From an uncultured Bacilli bacterium (GTDB lineage: Bacteria > Bacillota_I > Bacilli_A > RF39 > UBA660): 42,987 nt of DNA. This document shows, piece after piece, positions 33,628 through 42,526 of this stretch (the stretch's first letter is position 1; each line of letters starts with the position of its first letter). Below the pieces are notes generated by a model, which worked only from the letters and a program-made list of their open reading frames with translations, did no database searches and was not told the DNA's origin. The stretch lies in NCBI GenBank assembly GCA_944358875.1, contig CALVRZ010000011.1:1-42987 (forward strand), in the 5' to 3' direction. The position numbers were made by a program, and so were the translations under genes.

Positions 33628-35466
33628 TTAACTTACATGTTCAAATTGAGAATTATATAGATTAGCATAGAAACCATTTTTAGCTAATAATTCTTCATGA
33701 GTTCCTTGTTCGACGATGTCACCTTTATCCATAACTAAGATTAAATCAGCATTTTTGATGGTCGATAAGCGATGGGCAATGATGAAACTGGTTCTTCCTT
33801 CTAGTAATCTGTCCATGGCTTTTTGGATTAAAATCTCCGTTCTTGTATCAACTGATGATGTTGCTTCATCTAAAATAAGGATTTTAGGATCGGCTAAAAT
33901 GGCACGAGCTATTGTTAATAATTGTTTTTGACCACCAGATATATTTGATGTTTCTTCATTTAGTTGCATTTGATAGCCATCGGGTAAGGTTTGAATGAAG
34001 TGATGGACATATGCTGTTTTGGCTGCCTCGATAACTTCATCGTCGGTGGCATCTAATTTTCCATAACGGAGGTTTTCCATAACGGTACCACTGAAAAGCC
34101 ATGTATCTTGAAGAACCATACCAAATATACCTCGTAAATCTTCACGATTGAAGTCATTGATATTATGACCATCAACAAGAATAGCACCCGAATTTACTTT
34201 ATAGAAACGCATTAGGAGTTTAACCATTGTTGTTTTACCAGCGCCAGTAGGTCCGACGATGGCAATCTTTTGACCTGGTTTAACACTGGCATTGAAATCA
34301 TTGATAATGATTTGATCAGGATTATAGCCAAAGTGAACGTTTTGGAATTCTACGGTTCCATCAACATGAGTTAGTTTAACTGGATTATCAACGACAATGG
34401 CTTCTTCCTCTTCATCTAAAAATTCAAAAATTCTTTCAGCAGCCGCTAACATTGATTGAAGCATATTTGAGACTTGAGCAAAGTTCATTATTGGTTGGGT
34501 AAAATTCTTGGTGTATGATATAAATGATTGAATATTACCAATGGTAATCTTACCTTGAATGGCGAAGGCCCCACCAATGATGGCTACTAAAACGTAACCT
34601 ATATTACCAACAAAAGTCATGATTGGATGCATAAGACCAGAAAAGAATTGGCTTTTCATAGCACTTTTACATAATTTATCATTTTCTTTTCTAAAATCGT
34701 TTAAGACTTTTTCTTCAGCGTTGAAGACTTTAACGACAGTATGACTACCAAACATTTCTTCAACTTTACCGTTAACGCTGGCTAAATATTCTTGTTGTTC
34801 TTTAAAGAAATGTTGGCTGTATTTCATGACAAAACTAATTAAGAAAATAGATACAGGTAAGATAAGGATTGCAACAATGGTCATTGGAATATTGATACTA
34901 ATCATCATAACAAGAATACCGATGATTGTTACAATCGAAGTTATTACTTCGGTAGCACTTTGGTTAAGACACATAGATAAGGTATCAACATCGTTGGTGA
35001 TAATTGATAATACTTCACCATGTGTTTTTTTATCAAAATATGATACAGGTAATCTATTTAATTTTTCTGATATTTTCTTTCTTAATTGGTAAGTATATTT
35101 TTGGCTTACCTGGGTCATGATTAAGCCTTCAATATAGGAGAAAATGGCACTTACGATATATATGATTAGAACGGTTAGTAGGATTGAACCTATAGCTTGG
35201 AAATCAATGCCCCCTACTCCTGTTATTTTATTGATAAGACCATTAGATAACTCAGTTGTGGCATTACCTAAGATTTTTGGTCCAACGATGGAAAAGATCG
35301 TACTACCGATAGCAAAGGCAAAGGCGGCAATGAGAAGGATATGGTATGATGACATACTTTTGATAAGACGAATTAAGCTTCCTTTGAAATCCTTGGCTTT
35401 CTCAGTTGGCATACCACCGACTGGTCCATGTTTAGGGCGACTAGTTTTTCTATTTTCATTACTCAT
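33628..35466 (-). CDS. ABC exporter half-transporter, catalytically consensus subunit
   Basis: 612 residues: a type I exporter membrane domain (about 30-340) fused to an ATPase. Walker A is GPTGAGKTT, the Q-loop is GMVLQDTWLF, the signature ISGGQKQ, Walker B ILILDEATSSVD with catalytic Glu, and the switch is IIAHRLST with His, so its ATP site is intact. The N-terminus has a Gly/Pro-rich cytoplasmic tail (SRPKHGPVGGMP), common in such partners. It overlaps the upstream subunit by 8 bases, indicating a heterodimer. Multidrug or peptide/lipid export is typical; substrate unknown. Confidence 0.92.
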   Translation of the reverse strand: MSNENRKTSRPKHGPVGGMPTEKAKDFKGSLIRLIKSMSSYHILLIAAFAFAIGSTIFSIVGPKILGNATTELSNGLINKITGVGGIDFQAIGSILLTVLIIYIVSAIFSYIEGLIMTQVSQKYTYQLRKKISEKLNRLPVSYFDKKTHGEVLSIITNDVDTLSMCLNQSATEVITSIVTIIGILVMMISINIPMTIVAILILPVSIFLISFVMKYSQHFFKEQQEYLASVNGKVEEMFGSHTVVKVFNAEEKVLNDFRKENDKLCKSAMKSQFFSGLMHPIMTFVGNIGYVLVAIIGGAFAIQGKITIGNIQSFISYTKNFTQPIMNFAQVSNMLQSMLAAAERIFEFLDEEEEAIVVDNPVKLTHVDGTVEFQNVHFGYNPDQIIINDFNASVKPGQKIAIVGPTGAGKTTMVKLLMRFYKVNSGAILVDGHNINDFNREDLRGIFGMVLQDTWLFSGTVMENLRYGKLDATDDEVIEAAKTAYVHHFIQTLPDGYQMQLNEETSNISGGQKQLLTIARAILADPKILILDEATSSVDTRTEILIQKAMDRLLEGRTSFIIAHRLSTIKNADLILVMDKGDIVEQGTHEELLAKNGFYANLYNSQFEHVS

Positions 35467-37684
35467 TTTCTAGTTCCTCCTTTGACAATTGTGATAGGGC
35501 TATTTCTTTATAGACATCACATGTTTTCATTAGTTCTTTATGGGTACCAATACCGGCGATGGTTCCACCATCTAAAACGATGATTTGATCAGCATTTAAG
35601 ACAGTACTAATACGTTGAGCAACAATAAATTTGGTACTATCTTTAGTTTCTTTAGTTAGTGATGCACGCAATTTAGCATCGGTTTTGTAGTCTAAAGCTG
35701 AAAAACTATCATCGAAAATGTATATTTCAGGATCAATAGCAATGGCTCTAGCTATAGCTAAACGTTGACGTTGACCACCACTGACATTGGTTCCTCCTTG
35801 TGATATTTCACTATCATATTTTTTTTCTTTAGTTTTGATAAATTCTTCGGCTTGGGCAATAGAAGCTGCTTTGGTTATTTGTTTATCACTAATCTGACCG
35901 GCATAATCTTCACCAAAGGCAATATTGGACTTAATGGTACCAGTGAAAAGATTACCTTTTTGAGGTACATAACCTATTTTTTCACGTAGATCATGTAACT
36001 TAGCATCTTTAATGTTAACACCATCGATAAGGATTTTACCACCGGTTACATCATATAATCTTGGAATTAAGTTTATTAAGGTAGATTTTCCACTTCCGGT
36101 AGAACCAATAAAGGCTGTGGTTGTTCCTGGTAAGGCCGTAAAACTAATATTTTTGAGAACATCTTCTTCAGCACCAGGATAACGGAAGTAAACATCTTTG
36201 AATTCAACAAGACCTTTTTTCTTTGGATCGAATGGAACAATTTCTTCTTTATCTTTAACAGATATATCTTTGTTAAAGATTTCACCTATACGTCTTACAG
36301 ATACAAAGGCTCTTGGAATCATAATACTCATCATTGAAAGCATTAGGAAAGCCATGATGATTTGCATTGTGTAAGTGATAAAGGCAATTAATGTTCCTAC
36401 TTGCATACTTCCGGTATCAACTTGTTTTGATCCAACCCAGATGATTAGAACGCTTACGCCATTCATGATAAACATCATAGTTGGCATCATGACACTCATA
36501 AGTCGATTAACAAACAAGTGGGTTTTAGTTAAGTTAACATTAGTCTTATCAAAACGTTCTTCTTCATGTTTTTCATTACCAAAGGCTCTAACAACAGGTA
36601 TACCAGTGATTATTTCACGGGCAACAAGATTTAGTTTATCAATTAATTGTTGAACTTTCTTGAATTTTGGTAGAGCAATGGTAAATAAAACTGTTACTAA
36701 GCCCATGATTAGTACGACTGCTAGAGCGATGACCCAAGCCATTGAACTCTTATTTACATGAGTGTAGGCACCAATACCCATGATTGGGGCATAAATGACA
36801 AGACGAAGGAGCATAACGACAAACATTTGCACTTGTTGGATATCGTTAGTACTTCTAGTTATCAACGATGCTGTGGAAAAATCTTCAAATTCTTTATTAG
36901 AAAAAATCATTACTTTAGTAGCTATTTTATTTCGTAAATCTCTACTGAAACTTGTTGCTATTTTACTTGATAGCAATGTACTTACAATTGTTATTAACAT
37001 CGCTAAGAGTGATAGACCTAACATTTTTAAGCCAGCGATGATGATGTAATTAATTTGTTTGGCTTCTAGATCGACACCGATAGTGGTATATTCGTTTTTG
37101 ACATAGTTGATAGCTACTTGTTCTAACATACTTGGTTCAATACTATCAAGAGTATCATTAATGGTTGTTTTTAAACCTTCTAATTGTTCGGGAGTTAGAC
37201 TTTGTAAATATTGAGTAGGATCAATTTCTGATGTTTCAGGATTAGTTGGTAATTTATCACTACCAATCATGTTTTTCACAGTTTCATTATCTGACTCCAT
37301 ACCATAAACAATAATGATAGGTTTTAATAATTCATCTGAAATTTCTTCTTTGGTATCATTAGATACATCTTTTAAAATATAAAGATTTTCATTTCCTAAA
37401 GCAGGATATTCATCTAAATATTCTGTGTCTTCTTTAGTTATTTTTTCATAATTTTGATTAATTAGTTCAGGATCTTCAGTGAACATAATTAGTTTTTGAT
37501 ATTCGCTTTCACGAATTACTTCAATAGCATTATTTTCAATTCCGCCCCCACTGATACCTGTATCGACAATCCTTGAGGTATAATCAGGTAATGATAAATT
37601 GCAGTAAGCTTGGAAAAATAGTAAGACAATAACAATAATAATCCATAAGGTATATTTTTTTAATATTTTAAATATTTCTTTCAT
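35459..37684 (-). CDS. ABC exporter half-transporter, degenerate-site subunit with large extracellular insert
   Basis: 741 residues. After the first membrane helix (about 13-30) there is an insertion of about 150-170 residues, Glu/Asp/Asn-rich and probably extracellular, before helix 2 near residue 215. The ATPase has Walker A GSTGSGKST and signature VSGGQRQ. Walker B reads IYIFDDSFSALD, with Asp replacing the catalytic Glu, and the switch region reads IVAQRIST, with Gln replacing His. These two changes are the known marks of the degenerate subunit in heterodimeric exporters such as TM287 or BmrC. It pairs with the downstream overlapping gene. Confidence 0.92.
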   Translation of the reverse strand: MKEIFKILKKYTLWIIIVIVLLFFQAYCNLSLPDYTSRIVDTGISGGGIENNAIEVIRESEYQKLIMFTEDPELINQNYEKITKEDTEYLDEYPALGNENLYILKDVSNDTKEEISDELLKPIIIVYGMESDNETVKNMIGSDKLPTNPETSEIDPTQYLQSLTPEQLEGLKTTINDTLDSIEPSMLEQVAINYVKNEYTTIGVDLEAKQINYIIIAGLKMLGLSLLAMLITIVSTLLSSKIATSFSRDLRNKIATKVMIFSNKEFEDFSTASLITRSTNDIQQVQMFVVMLLRLVIYAPIMGIGAYTHVNKSSMAWVIALAVVLIMGLVTVLFTIALPKFKKVQQLIDKLNLVAREIITGIPVVRAFGNEKHEEERFDKTNVNLTKTHLFVNRLMSVMMPTMMFIMNGVSVLIIWVGSKQVDTGSMQVGTLIAFITYTMQIIMAFLMLSMMSIMIPRAFVSVRRIGEIFNKDISVKDKEEIVPFDPKKKGLVEFKDVYFRYPGAEEDVLKNISFTALPGTTTAFIGSTGSGKSTLINLIPRLYDVTGGKILIDGVNIKDAKLHDLREKIGYVPQKGNLFTGTIKSNIAFGEDYAGQISDKQITKAASIAQAEEFIKTKEKKYDSEISQGGTNVSGGQRQRLAIARAIAIDPEIYIFDDSFSALDYKTDAKLRASLTKETKDSTKFIVAQRISTVLNADQIIVLDGGTIAGIGTHKELMKTCDVYKEIALSQLSKEELENE

Positions 37685-37701
37685 CTTTTTTCCTCTTTCT
37701 A

Positions 37702-39996
37702 TTATTCGGTCCTTAAAGCAATAACAGGATCTCTTTTACTTGCCATATTGGCAGGAATAGCTCCTCCTATTACGGTTAGGATAACACTGATCATTACAAG
37801 AATAATGGCATGAATGATGTTTAATTTGGCAACATTGGCTAAGCCTGATAGATTTTCAATGATAATATTGGTTGGTATTGTAAGGATATAGGCAATAACA
37901 ATACCTAGAACCCCGGAGAAGATACCTATTATCATAGTTTCAGCGTTGAAAACACGTTTGATATCTTTCTTACGGGCTCCTAAAGCTCTTAAGATACCTA
38001 TTTCTTTGGTTCTTTCAAGAACAGATATGTATGTTATTATACCAATCATTATTGATGATACTACTAGTGATATTGATGAGAAAGCTATTAAGACAATCGT
38101 AATGGCATCCATAATGTTTTGGCTTAATGATGATAGCATAGCAGCCATATCCGTATATTGAATAGTATCGGCTTCTTCTTTATCTTCATTGTAATTATCA
38201 AGATATGATAAGATTTGGTCTTTAGATTTGAAATCTTTAGGATAGATAGAGATGGCAACGGGTGTACTTTCGGCACCTAAATAAGATAAGACTGACTCTT
38301 TGGTAGTTGTTGCATCGAATGGTTGATTGGTTAAAACATTGTAATCACTTTCGTTTTGGGCTTTGACAATGTCTGAATCTTTATTTTTTGATATTACTAG
38401 TTTAGTTAAGGCATTGGTATAAGCAAGACCAGTACCACTTGTTAAGATTTCTTTATCCTCTTTTCCTCTAATAATAGCCTGAACTTTTAGGGTTATATTA
38501 TTCTCATTATTGTATAATTCTTCTAAGTTTTGATTGGGGATAAAGTAATTACCAACCTTAGTGTAGTAATCATTATTTAGAACAACTTTTAATTCTTTAC
38601 TCATGATGTCTTCAAAACTTACTTCTTCTTCAGCGTCAAAACCTAGTTGTTCTAAAGTTGAAGCATAAATTTGATTTTTACTATTTACTTGAAGAATGAG
38701 TCCTGGTTCATCATTGTTAATGGAACCCGCTAGGATATCATAGTTAGTTTCAATAATAGTATCTTCGTCATCATTTTCTTTGCTTGGTAAAAGAGTCCAT
38801 GGTTGAATTTGCATATTAGTTGCGCTTACCATTTGATAACCATCACTGCTTTTGTTGATAATGTTAAAATTAGTACCATATTGATATGAAATACCTGATA
38901 TGTCATCTTGATCTAAACCATCTAGATAATCCATATAGTCTTGTGTTATGACATTAGTATGAGTCATTGTCTCGGTAATGTCTTTAGCGACATATACTTT
39001 TTCTTCATCAGGATATTTTTCTAGATCATTACCTTGGAGTTCTTCAATTGTTTCTTCGTCCATACTCATTGCTTGTTCAGTAATCATGATAGGGGCTTGA
39101 GATAGGGAATCTTGTTCAAATTCATCTATTTCAATTTTAAAGCCATTAGATAGAGATAGGATTAAAGCAATACCGATGATACCGATACTAGATGCAAAGG
39201 CGGTTAAAGCAGTTCTGCCTTTTTTGGTTTTGATGTTATTATATGATAGTTTTAATGCTGTTAGAAAACTCATAGATGTTTTTTTGATGCTTATGGTATC
39301 TTCGTTTTTCTCCTCTTTAGTTATGGGATTGGAATCACTAATTAGTTTACCATCTTTGAATTCAATAATACGAGTTGAGTATTCATGAGCTAATTCAGCA
39401 TTATGAGTTACCATGATGACTAATTTGTCTTTGGCTATTTCTTTAATCAAATTCATTATTTGCTTACTAGTTTTGGAATCAAGGGCTCCGGTTGGTTCAT
39501 CCGCTAGAATGATATCAGGATTATTGACGAGACTTCTAGCGATGGCAACTCTTTGCATTTGGCCACCAGATAATTGGTTGGGCTTTTTATGGGCATGTTC
39601 TTTCAAACCTACTCGATCTAAGGCCTCTAGGGCTCTTTCTTTTTTCTCTTTAGCTCCAACACCACTTAGGGTAAGTGACATTTCAACATTATCTAAAATG
39701 GAAATGTGACCAATTAGATTATAACTTTGAAAGATAAAGCCAACACAATTGTTACGATATGAGTCCCAATCTTTGTCAGTAAACTTTTTGGTAGATTTGT
39801 TATTAATGATTAAGTCTCCTTTATCGTAGCGATCAAGACCACCTATAATATTTAAAAGAGTTGTTTTTCCACTTCCTGATGGTCCTAGAATAGAAACGAA
39901 TTCACTTTTACGAAATTCTAGAGATACATCTTTTAAAGCATGTTGTACAAAATCGCCAGTTTTATAGCTTTTATTTATTTTTTTTAACTCTAACAT
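37702..39996 (-). CDS. MacB-type ABC transporter (ATPase fused to FtsX-like permease)
   Basis: 764 residues. The N-terminal ATPase (about 1-225) has Walker A GPSGSGKTT, signature LSGGQMQR and Walker B IILADEPTGALD. One helix (about 262-285) is followed by a ~350-residue extracytoplasmic domain, then three helices of the FtsX/MacB permease (about 630-760), ending NMASKRDPVIALRTE. This mechanotransmission type drives export or antimicrobial-peptide sensing and resistance rather than classic membrane transport. It lies 22 bases after marR and 17 before the exporter pair. Confidence 0.9.
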   Translation of the reverse strand: MLELKKINKSYKTGDFVQHALKDVSLEFRKSEFVSILGPSGSGKTTLLNIIGGLDRYDKGDLIINNKSTKKFTDKDWDSYRNNCVGFIFQSYNLIGHISILDNVEMSLTLSGVGAKEKKERALEALDRVGLKEHAHKKPNQLSGGQMQRVAIARSLVNNPDIILADEPTGALDSKTSKQIMNLIKEIAKDKLVIMVTHNAELAHEYSTRIIEFKDGKLISDSNPITKEEKNEDTISIKKTSMSFLTALKLSYNNIKTKKGRTALTAFASSIGIIGIALILSLSNGFKIEIDEFEQDSLSQAPIMITEQAMSMDEETIEELQGNDLEKYPDEEKVYVAKDITETMTHTNVITQDYMDYLDGLDQDDISGISYQYGTNFNIINKSSDGYQMVSATNMQIQPWTLLPSKENDDEDTIIETNYDILAGSINNDEPGLILQVNSKNQIYASTLEQLGFDAEEEVSFEDIMSKELKVVLNNDYYTKVGNYFIPNQNLEELYNNENNITLKVQAIIRGKEDKEILTSGTGLAYTNALTKLVISKNKDSDIVKAQNESDYNVLTNQPFDATTTKESVLSYLGAESTPVAISIYPKDFKSKDQILSYLDNYNEDKEEADTIQYTDMAAMLSSLSQNIMDAITIVLIAFSSISLVVSSIMIGIITYISVLERTKEIGILRALGARKKDIKRVFNAETMIIGIFSGVLGIVIAYILTIPTNIIIENLSGLANVAKLNIIHAIILVMISVILTVIGGAIPANMASKRDPVIALRTE

Positions 39997-40018
39997 AAAA
40001 ATGGACCTCCTTTATATT

Positions 40019-40450
40019 TTATTGTTTTCCTTCTAAATTATTTTTGATTTTTTGAAGAACATTATGAATAGTTGTTAGTTCCTCATCAGTAATATCCTTT
40101 AAAATGATGCACATTTCTTCCTTTTTCTGAGTTTTAATTTGTTTTAAAATTTTTTCACCTTTTGTTGTTAGAAAAAGGCGAGTTGCTCTTTTATCTTTCT
40201 CGTCTACTTTCTTAGAAATGTAGCCATTATTTTCCATGTGAGATAACATAGTGGTAATGGTTGCTGGTGTACGAATGGATAATTTGGCTAATTGGGCTTG
40301 GCTTATACCTTGATTCTTATGAATTAATTCAATAAGAATTTGTTGACCAGGATAAATACCGATTTGTTCTAACTTTTTATAGGATCTTTGATAATTTAAA
40401 GAACCAATTTCTTTGGCTAATTGACATATTGTTTCAACTTGATTATTCAT
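40019..40450 (-). CDS. MarR family transcriptional regulator
   Basis: 143 residues with a winged helix: LIHKNQGISQAQLAKLSI, RTPATITTMLSHMENNGYI and the wing DEKDKRATRLFLTTKGEKIL, flanked by dimerisation helices. First gene of an operon with three ABC transporter genes, so it probably represses the operon until a ligand (drug, peptide or bile-type compound) binds. A perfect palindrome lies at its own transcription start. GGTGGGATCAT precedes the ATG, a fair ribosome binding site. Confidence 0.92.
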   Translation of the reverse strand: MNNQVETICQLAKEIGSLNYQRSYKKLEQIGIYPGQQILIELIHKNQGISQAQLAKLSIRTPATITTMLSHMENNGYISKKVDEKDKRATRLFLTTKGEKILKQIKTQKKEEMCIILKDITDEELTTIHNVLQKIKNNLEGKQ

Positions 40451-40471
40451 ATGATCCCACCTTTTAAAATA

Positions 40472-40483
40472 TTAGACGTCTAA
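40472..40483. promoter_or_regulatory. Palindromic operator at the marR start site
   Basis: TTAGACGTCTAA is a perfect 12-bp palindrome located 1-13 bases downstream of the -10 element, covering the expected transcription start. This is the usual place and form of an autorepressing MarR site. Confidence 0.7.
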
Positions 40484-40484
40484 C

Positions 40485-40513
40485 ATTATATATCTTTTAC
40501 ATTTATTAGTCAA
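40485..40513 (-). promoter_or_regulatory. Sigma-A promoter of the MarR/ABC operon
   Basis: -35 TTGACT (40508-40513) and consensus -10 TATAAT (40485-40490) on the minus strand, 17-base spacer. Confidence 0.85.
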
Positions 40514-40602
40514 GTATTAACCATAATTTCCCATAATTGCCTTGGAGGGAATTAAATATAACTTAAAATATGAAAAAGTAATCTATTATGTAAATGATAA
40601 TA

Positions 40603-40635
40603 TAAAACCCATTTCTTATGTCAAAGAAATGAGGT
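40603..40635 (-). terminator. Terminator after the secreted TasA-like protein gene
   Basis: Minus strand CATTTCTT (40631-40624) pairs with AAGAAATG (40617-40610), extended by CC/GG with a bulge, then GGGTTTTATATT. It lies about 30 bases after the stop at 40663. The U-tract is short, so efficiency is uncertain. Confidence 0.55.
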
Positions 40636-40662
40636 TCAAGTCTTGATAATTTGCTTTATATT

Positions 40663-42240
40663 TTACTGTACATTGAATGGTGATTCTAACGTACCATTTC
40701 CTTGTAATTGAACTGATGATTTAAGTGATATGACAGGTCTGATACCATTGGTAGCGTTCGTATAGTTATTGTCAACATATCCATCATATCTTAATCTCCA
40801 CATGTATACATGATTATTCACAAAGCTGGCAGGACTCATCGTCCAAAAGGAATTACCAGTAGATAAATAAAAACTAGAATTATTAATAGTATATACTCCT
40901 CCTGCCATGGATATTTCATCGGTTGTTATTAAACCAACAGGATATGTTAATGCTCTGTTGCCATCTGTTATGTCATTTACAGTGAAGGAATCATTTTTTT
41001 GATTGCATTTTAAATCTGGAGCATAGTTTCTTACAATTCTCTCATATACTTTGTAATATACTACATTATTGCCATAACCTTCATTATTATTCACACTTCG
41101 ATCATTACAATAGATCACATCTGCAATTTTGTCACTATATCCTGCATCTTGAATATTTGTTTTATACCAATTATCTACAGCTATCTTTATTATACTACTA
41201 TATGTATTAGTTGTAGCCTGACTATATGACGTTGTCCTTGTGTTTCCCGGACAAATTGTCGTTGATTCACATTCATTATCTATTCCCATCATATAGCCTA
41301 CATAGGCATTATCTCCATATGTTGAATTATATGCACTTATTCCAATTTGTCGATCTTCGCTGCTTTCTCCATTGGCATGGGCACTTGTTCCATCATAGAT
41401 TAATCGAATAGATCCATCACCATTTATTCTAATGATGCGCCAATAATAGCCTGCAAACTTGACATAGTTATTTTCTACTGCTCCTCTAAAATAATATGTC
41501 GTTCCATAGTCATCTTCAGTTGCATATATTCCTTCATCAGTTGTGGCTGTTTGGGTAAAATCTGGTGTACCTTCATTTGCTGTTAAACCTAATTTCTGTA
41601 ATGTCTCATATGCAGGGTTTATATTTTCACCAGTATTACATACACAAAAAACTTTCCATTCGCCGTTGATTCGTCTGTTTTCACATTCATTGGTACATTC
41701 TATAGTGGAAACACAGCTATCATTTCCTGCTTCTTCACTGGTTTGAAAACTTGTTATTGGTACTTCTCCTTCATTATAGATTATATCATCTGGACCTTGT
41801 GTTTCTGTAGCATAACCTGTTCTTACGCCTATTTCTACGGTTATATCACTATCGGATGTATTCTTTATGACCATTGGGACTGTTTTAGATGTGCCACTTT
41901 CTAGTTGTCCTTTTGCTAACATTGTTAAATCATCTGATACTTGGGCTATTATGACACCACTTGGTAATGTTGTTGGACTTATCATCTTATAATACATTCC
42001 ATATGATATCATACCATCCATATCATTTTCAACTACGGCATTAAATCTAAGTTTAGAATTTGCGCTTACTTTTAATTCTTGAGTTCCATTAATCTTAAAT
42101 TTATATACCATATTAGTATCCATATTAACCATATTTGTTTCAACACTTGATGTAAACATTGCATATGTTCCATATATCGTTGCACCTGCCAAAGTAATAA
42201 TTAATAATAACAATAGATAATATTTCTTAATAAACTTCAT
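40663..42240 (-). CDS. Large secreted protein with TasA-like N-terminus and DUF6273-like C-terminal domain
   Basis: About 525 residues from the ATG at 42240, which has AGAGG 9 bases upstream; the in-frame TTG three codons earlier is unlikely. A signal peptide (about 1-24) runs into GTYAMFTSSVETN, the pattern seen after the signal of TasA/camelysin-type biofilm proteins. A beta-sandwich-like region follows to about 160, then a Cys-rich segment with six Cys (about 175-205). The C-terminal domain contains FAGYYWRIIRINGDGSIRLI, SFWTMSPASF and NGIRPVISLKSS, which recalls DUF6273/C-type-lectin-like surface domains. No sortase motif. Probably a cell-surface or matrix protein; family names are from memory. 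Confidence 0.75.
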   Translation of the reverse strand: MKFIKKYYLLLLLIITLAGATIYGTYAMFTSSVETNMVNMDTNMVYKFKINGTQELKVSANSKLRFNAVVENDMDGMISYGMYYKMISPTTLPSGVIIAQVSDDLTMLAKGQLESGTSKTVPMVIKNTSDSDITVEIGVRTGYATETQGPDDIIYNEGEVPITSFQTSEEAGNDSCVSTIECTNECENRRINGEWKVFCVCNTGENINPAYETLQKLGLTANEGTPDFTQTATTDEGIYATEDDYGTTYYFRGAVENNYVKFAGYYWRIIRINGDGSIRLIYDGTSAHANGESSEDRQIGISAYNSTYGDNAYVGYMMGIDNECESTTICPGNTRTTSYSQATTNTYSSIIKIAVDNWYKTNIQDAGYSDKIADVIYCNDRSVNNNEGYGNNVVYYKVYERIVRNYAPDLKCNQKNDSFTVNDITDGNRALTYPVGLITTDEISMAGGVYTINNSSFYLSTGNSFWTMSPASFVNNHVYMWRLRYDGYVDNNYTNATNGIRPVISLKSSVQLQGNGTLESPFNVQ

Positions 42241-42263
42241 TTTTATCAACCTCTCTTTTTATA

Positions 42264-42319
42264 CACAAAAAACTACAAAGAAATCAGTCTAGTATCTACT
42301 AAACTTATCTTTGTAGTTT
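42264..42319 (-). terminator. Intrinsic terminator/attenuator just upstream of the secreted protein gene
   Basis: Perfect 12-bp arms AAACTACAAAGA (42319-42308) and TCTTTGTAGTTT (42281-42270) on the minus strand, with an inner TAGTA/TACTA pair, followed by a run of six T. It ends about 25 bases before the start codon at 42240. It therefore either ends an upstream transcript or attenuates the secreted-protein mRNA. The plus side is also followed by a T-run (42324-42335). Confidence 0.75.
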
Positions 42320-42340
42320 GCGATTTTTTATTTTTAGTGG

Positions 42341-42374
42341 CTTGGGTTAATTTATACCCCCCCCCCTAGTATAC
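42341..42374 (-). promoter_or_regulatory. G10 tract flanked by promoter-like hexamers
   Basis: Ten consecutive C on the plus strand (42357-42366), that is G10 on the minus strand. TTGTAT lies upstream and TATAAA directly downstream on the minus strand, with 14 bases between the hexamers. The tract is a striking outlier in very AT-rich DNA. Whether it is a promoter spacer or part of a leader RNA cannot be decided by eye. Confidence 0.45.
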
Positions 42375-42447
42375 AATAAGTTAACAATTTAAAATTCAAT
42401 TTTTGCATAGGGTGGCACCACCTTTCAGTTCATTTTTGGATTATTTT

Positions 42448-42477
42448 ACTTTAGACCTGTTCAATTAACTGTGTCAA
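42448..42477 (-). promoter_or_regulatory. Candidate distal promoter of the secreted protein gene
   Basis: -35 TTGACA (42472-42477) and -10 TAAAGT (42448-42453) on the minus strand, 18-base spacer. If used, it makes a leader of about 200 nt containing the GGTGG/CCACC hairpin, the G10 tract and the terminator hairpin. Confidence 0.4.
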
Positions 42478-42483
42478 TTGTCT

Positions 42484-42526
42484 TATTGTAAATAGTCTTT
42501 CTTTTTCCATATTTCTATTTACAATA
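42484..42526. repeat. Perfect 12-bp inverted repeat
   Basis: TATTGTAAATAG (42484-42495) and its complement (42515-42526) with a 19-base pyrimidine-rich spacer; an outer CTTA/TAAG pair is possible. There is no immediate U-tract on either strand. Function unknown. Confidence 0.7.

Noticed and set aside
42412-42432. Plus-strand GGGTGGCACCACC resembling the T-box antiterminator sequence AGGGTGGNACCGCG.
   Set aside because: There is no Stem I or specifier loop, no complementary terminator arm downstream and no aminoacyl-tRNA synthetase or amino-acid gene in range. The motif is more simply a short self-complementary hairpin.
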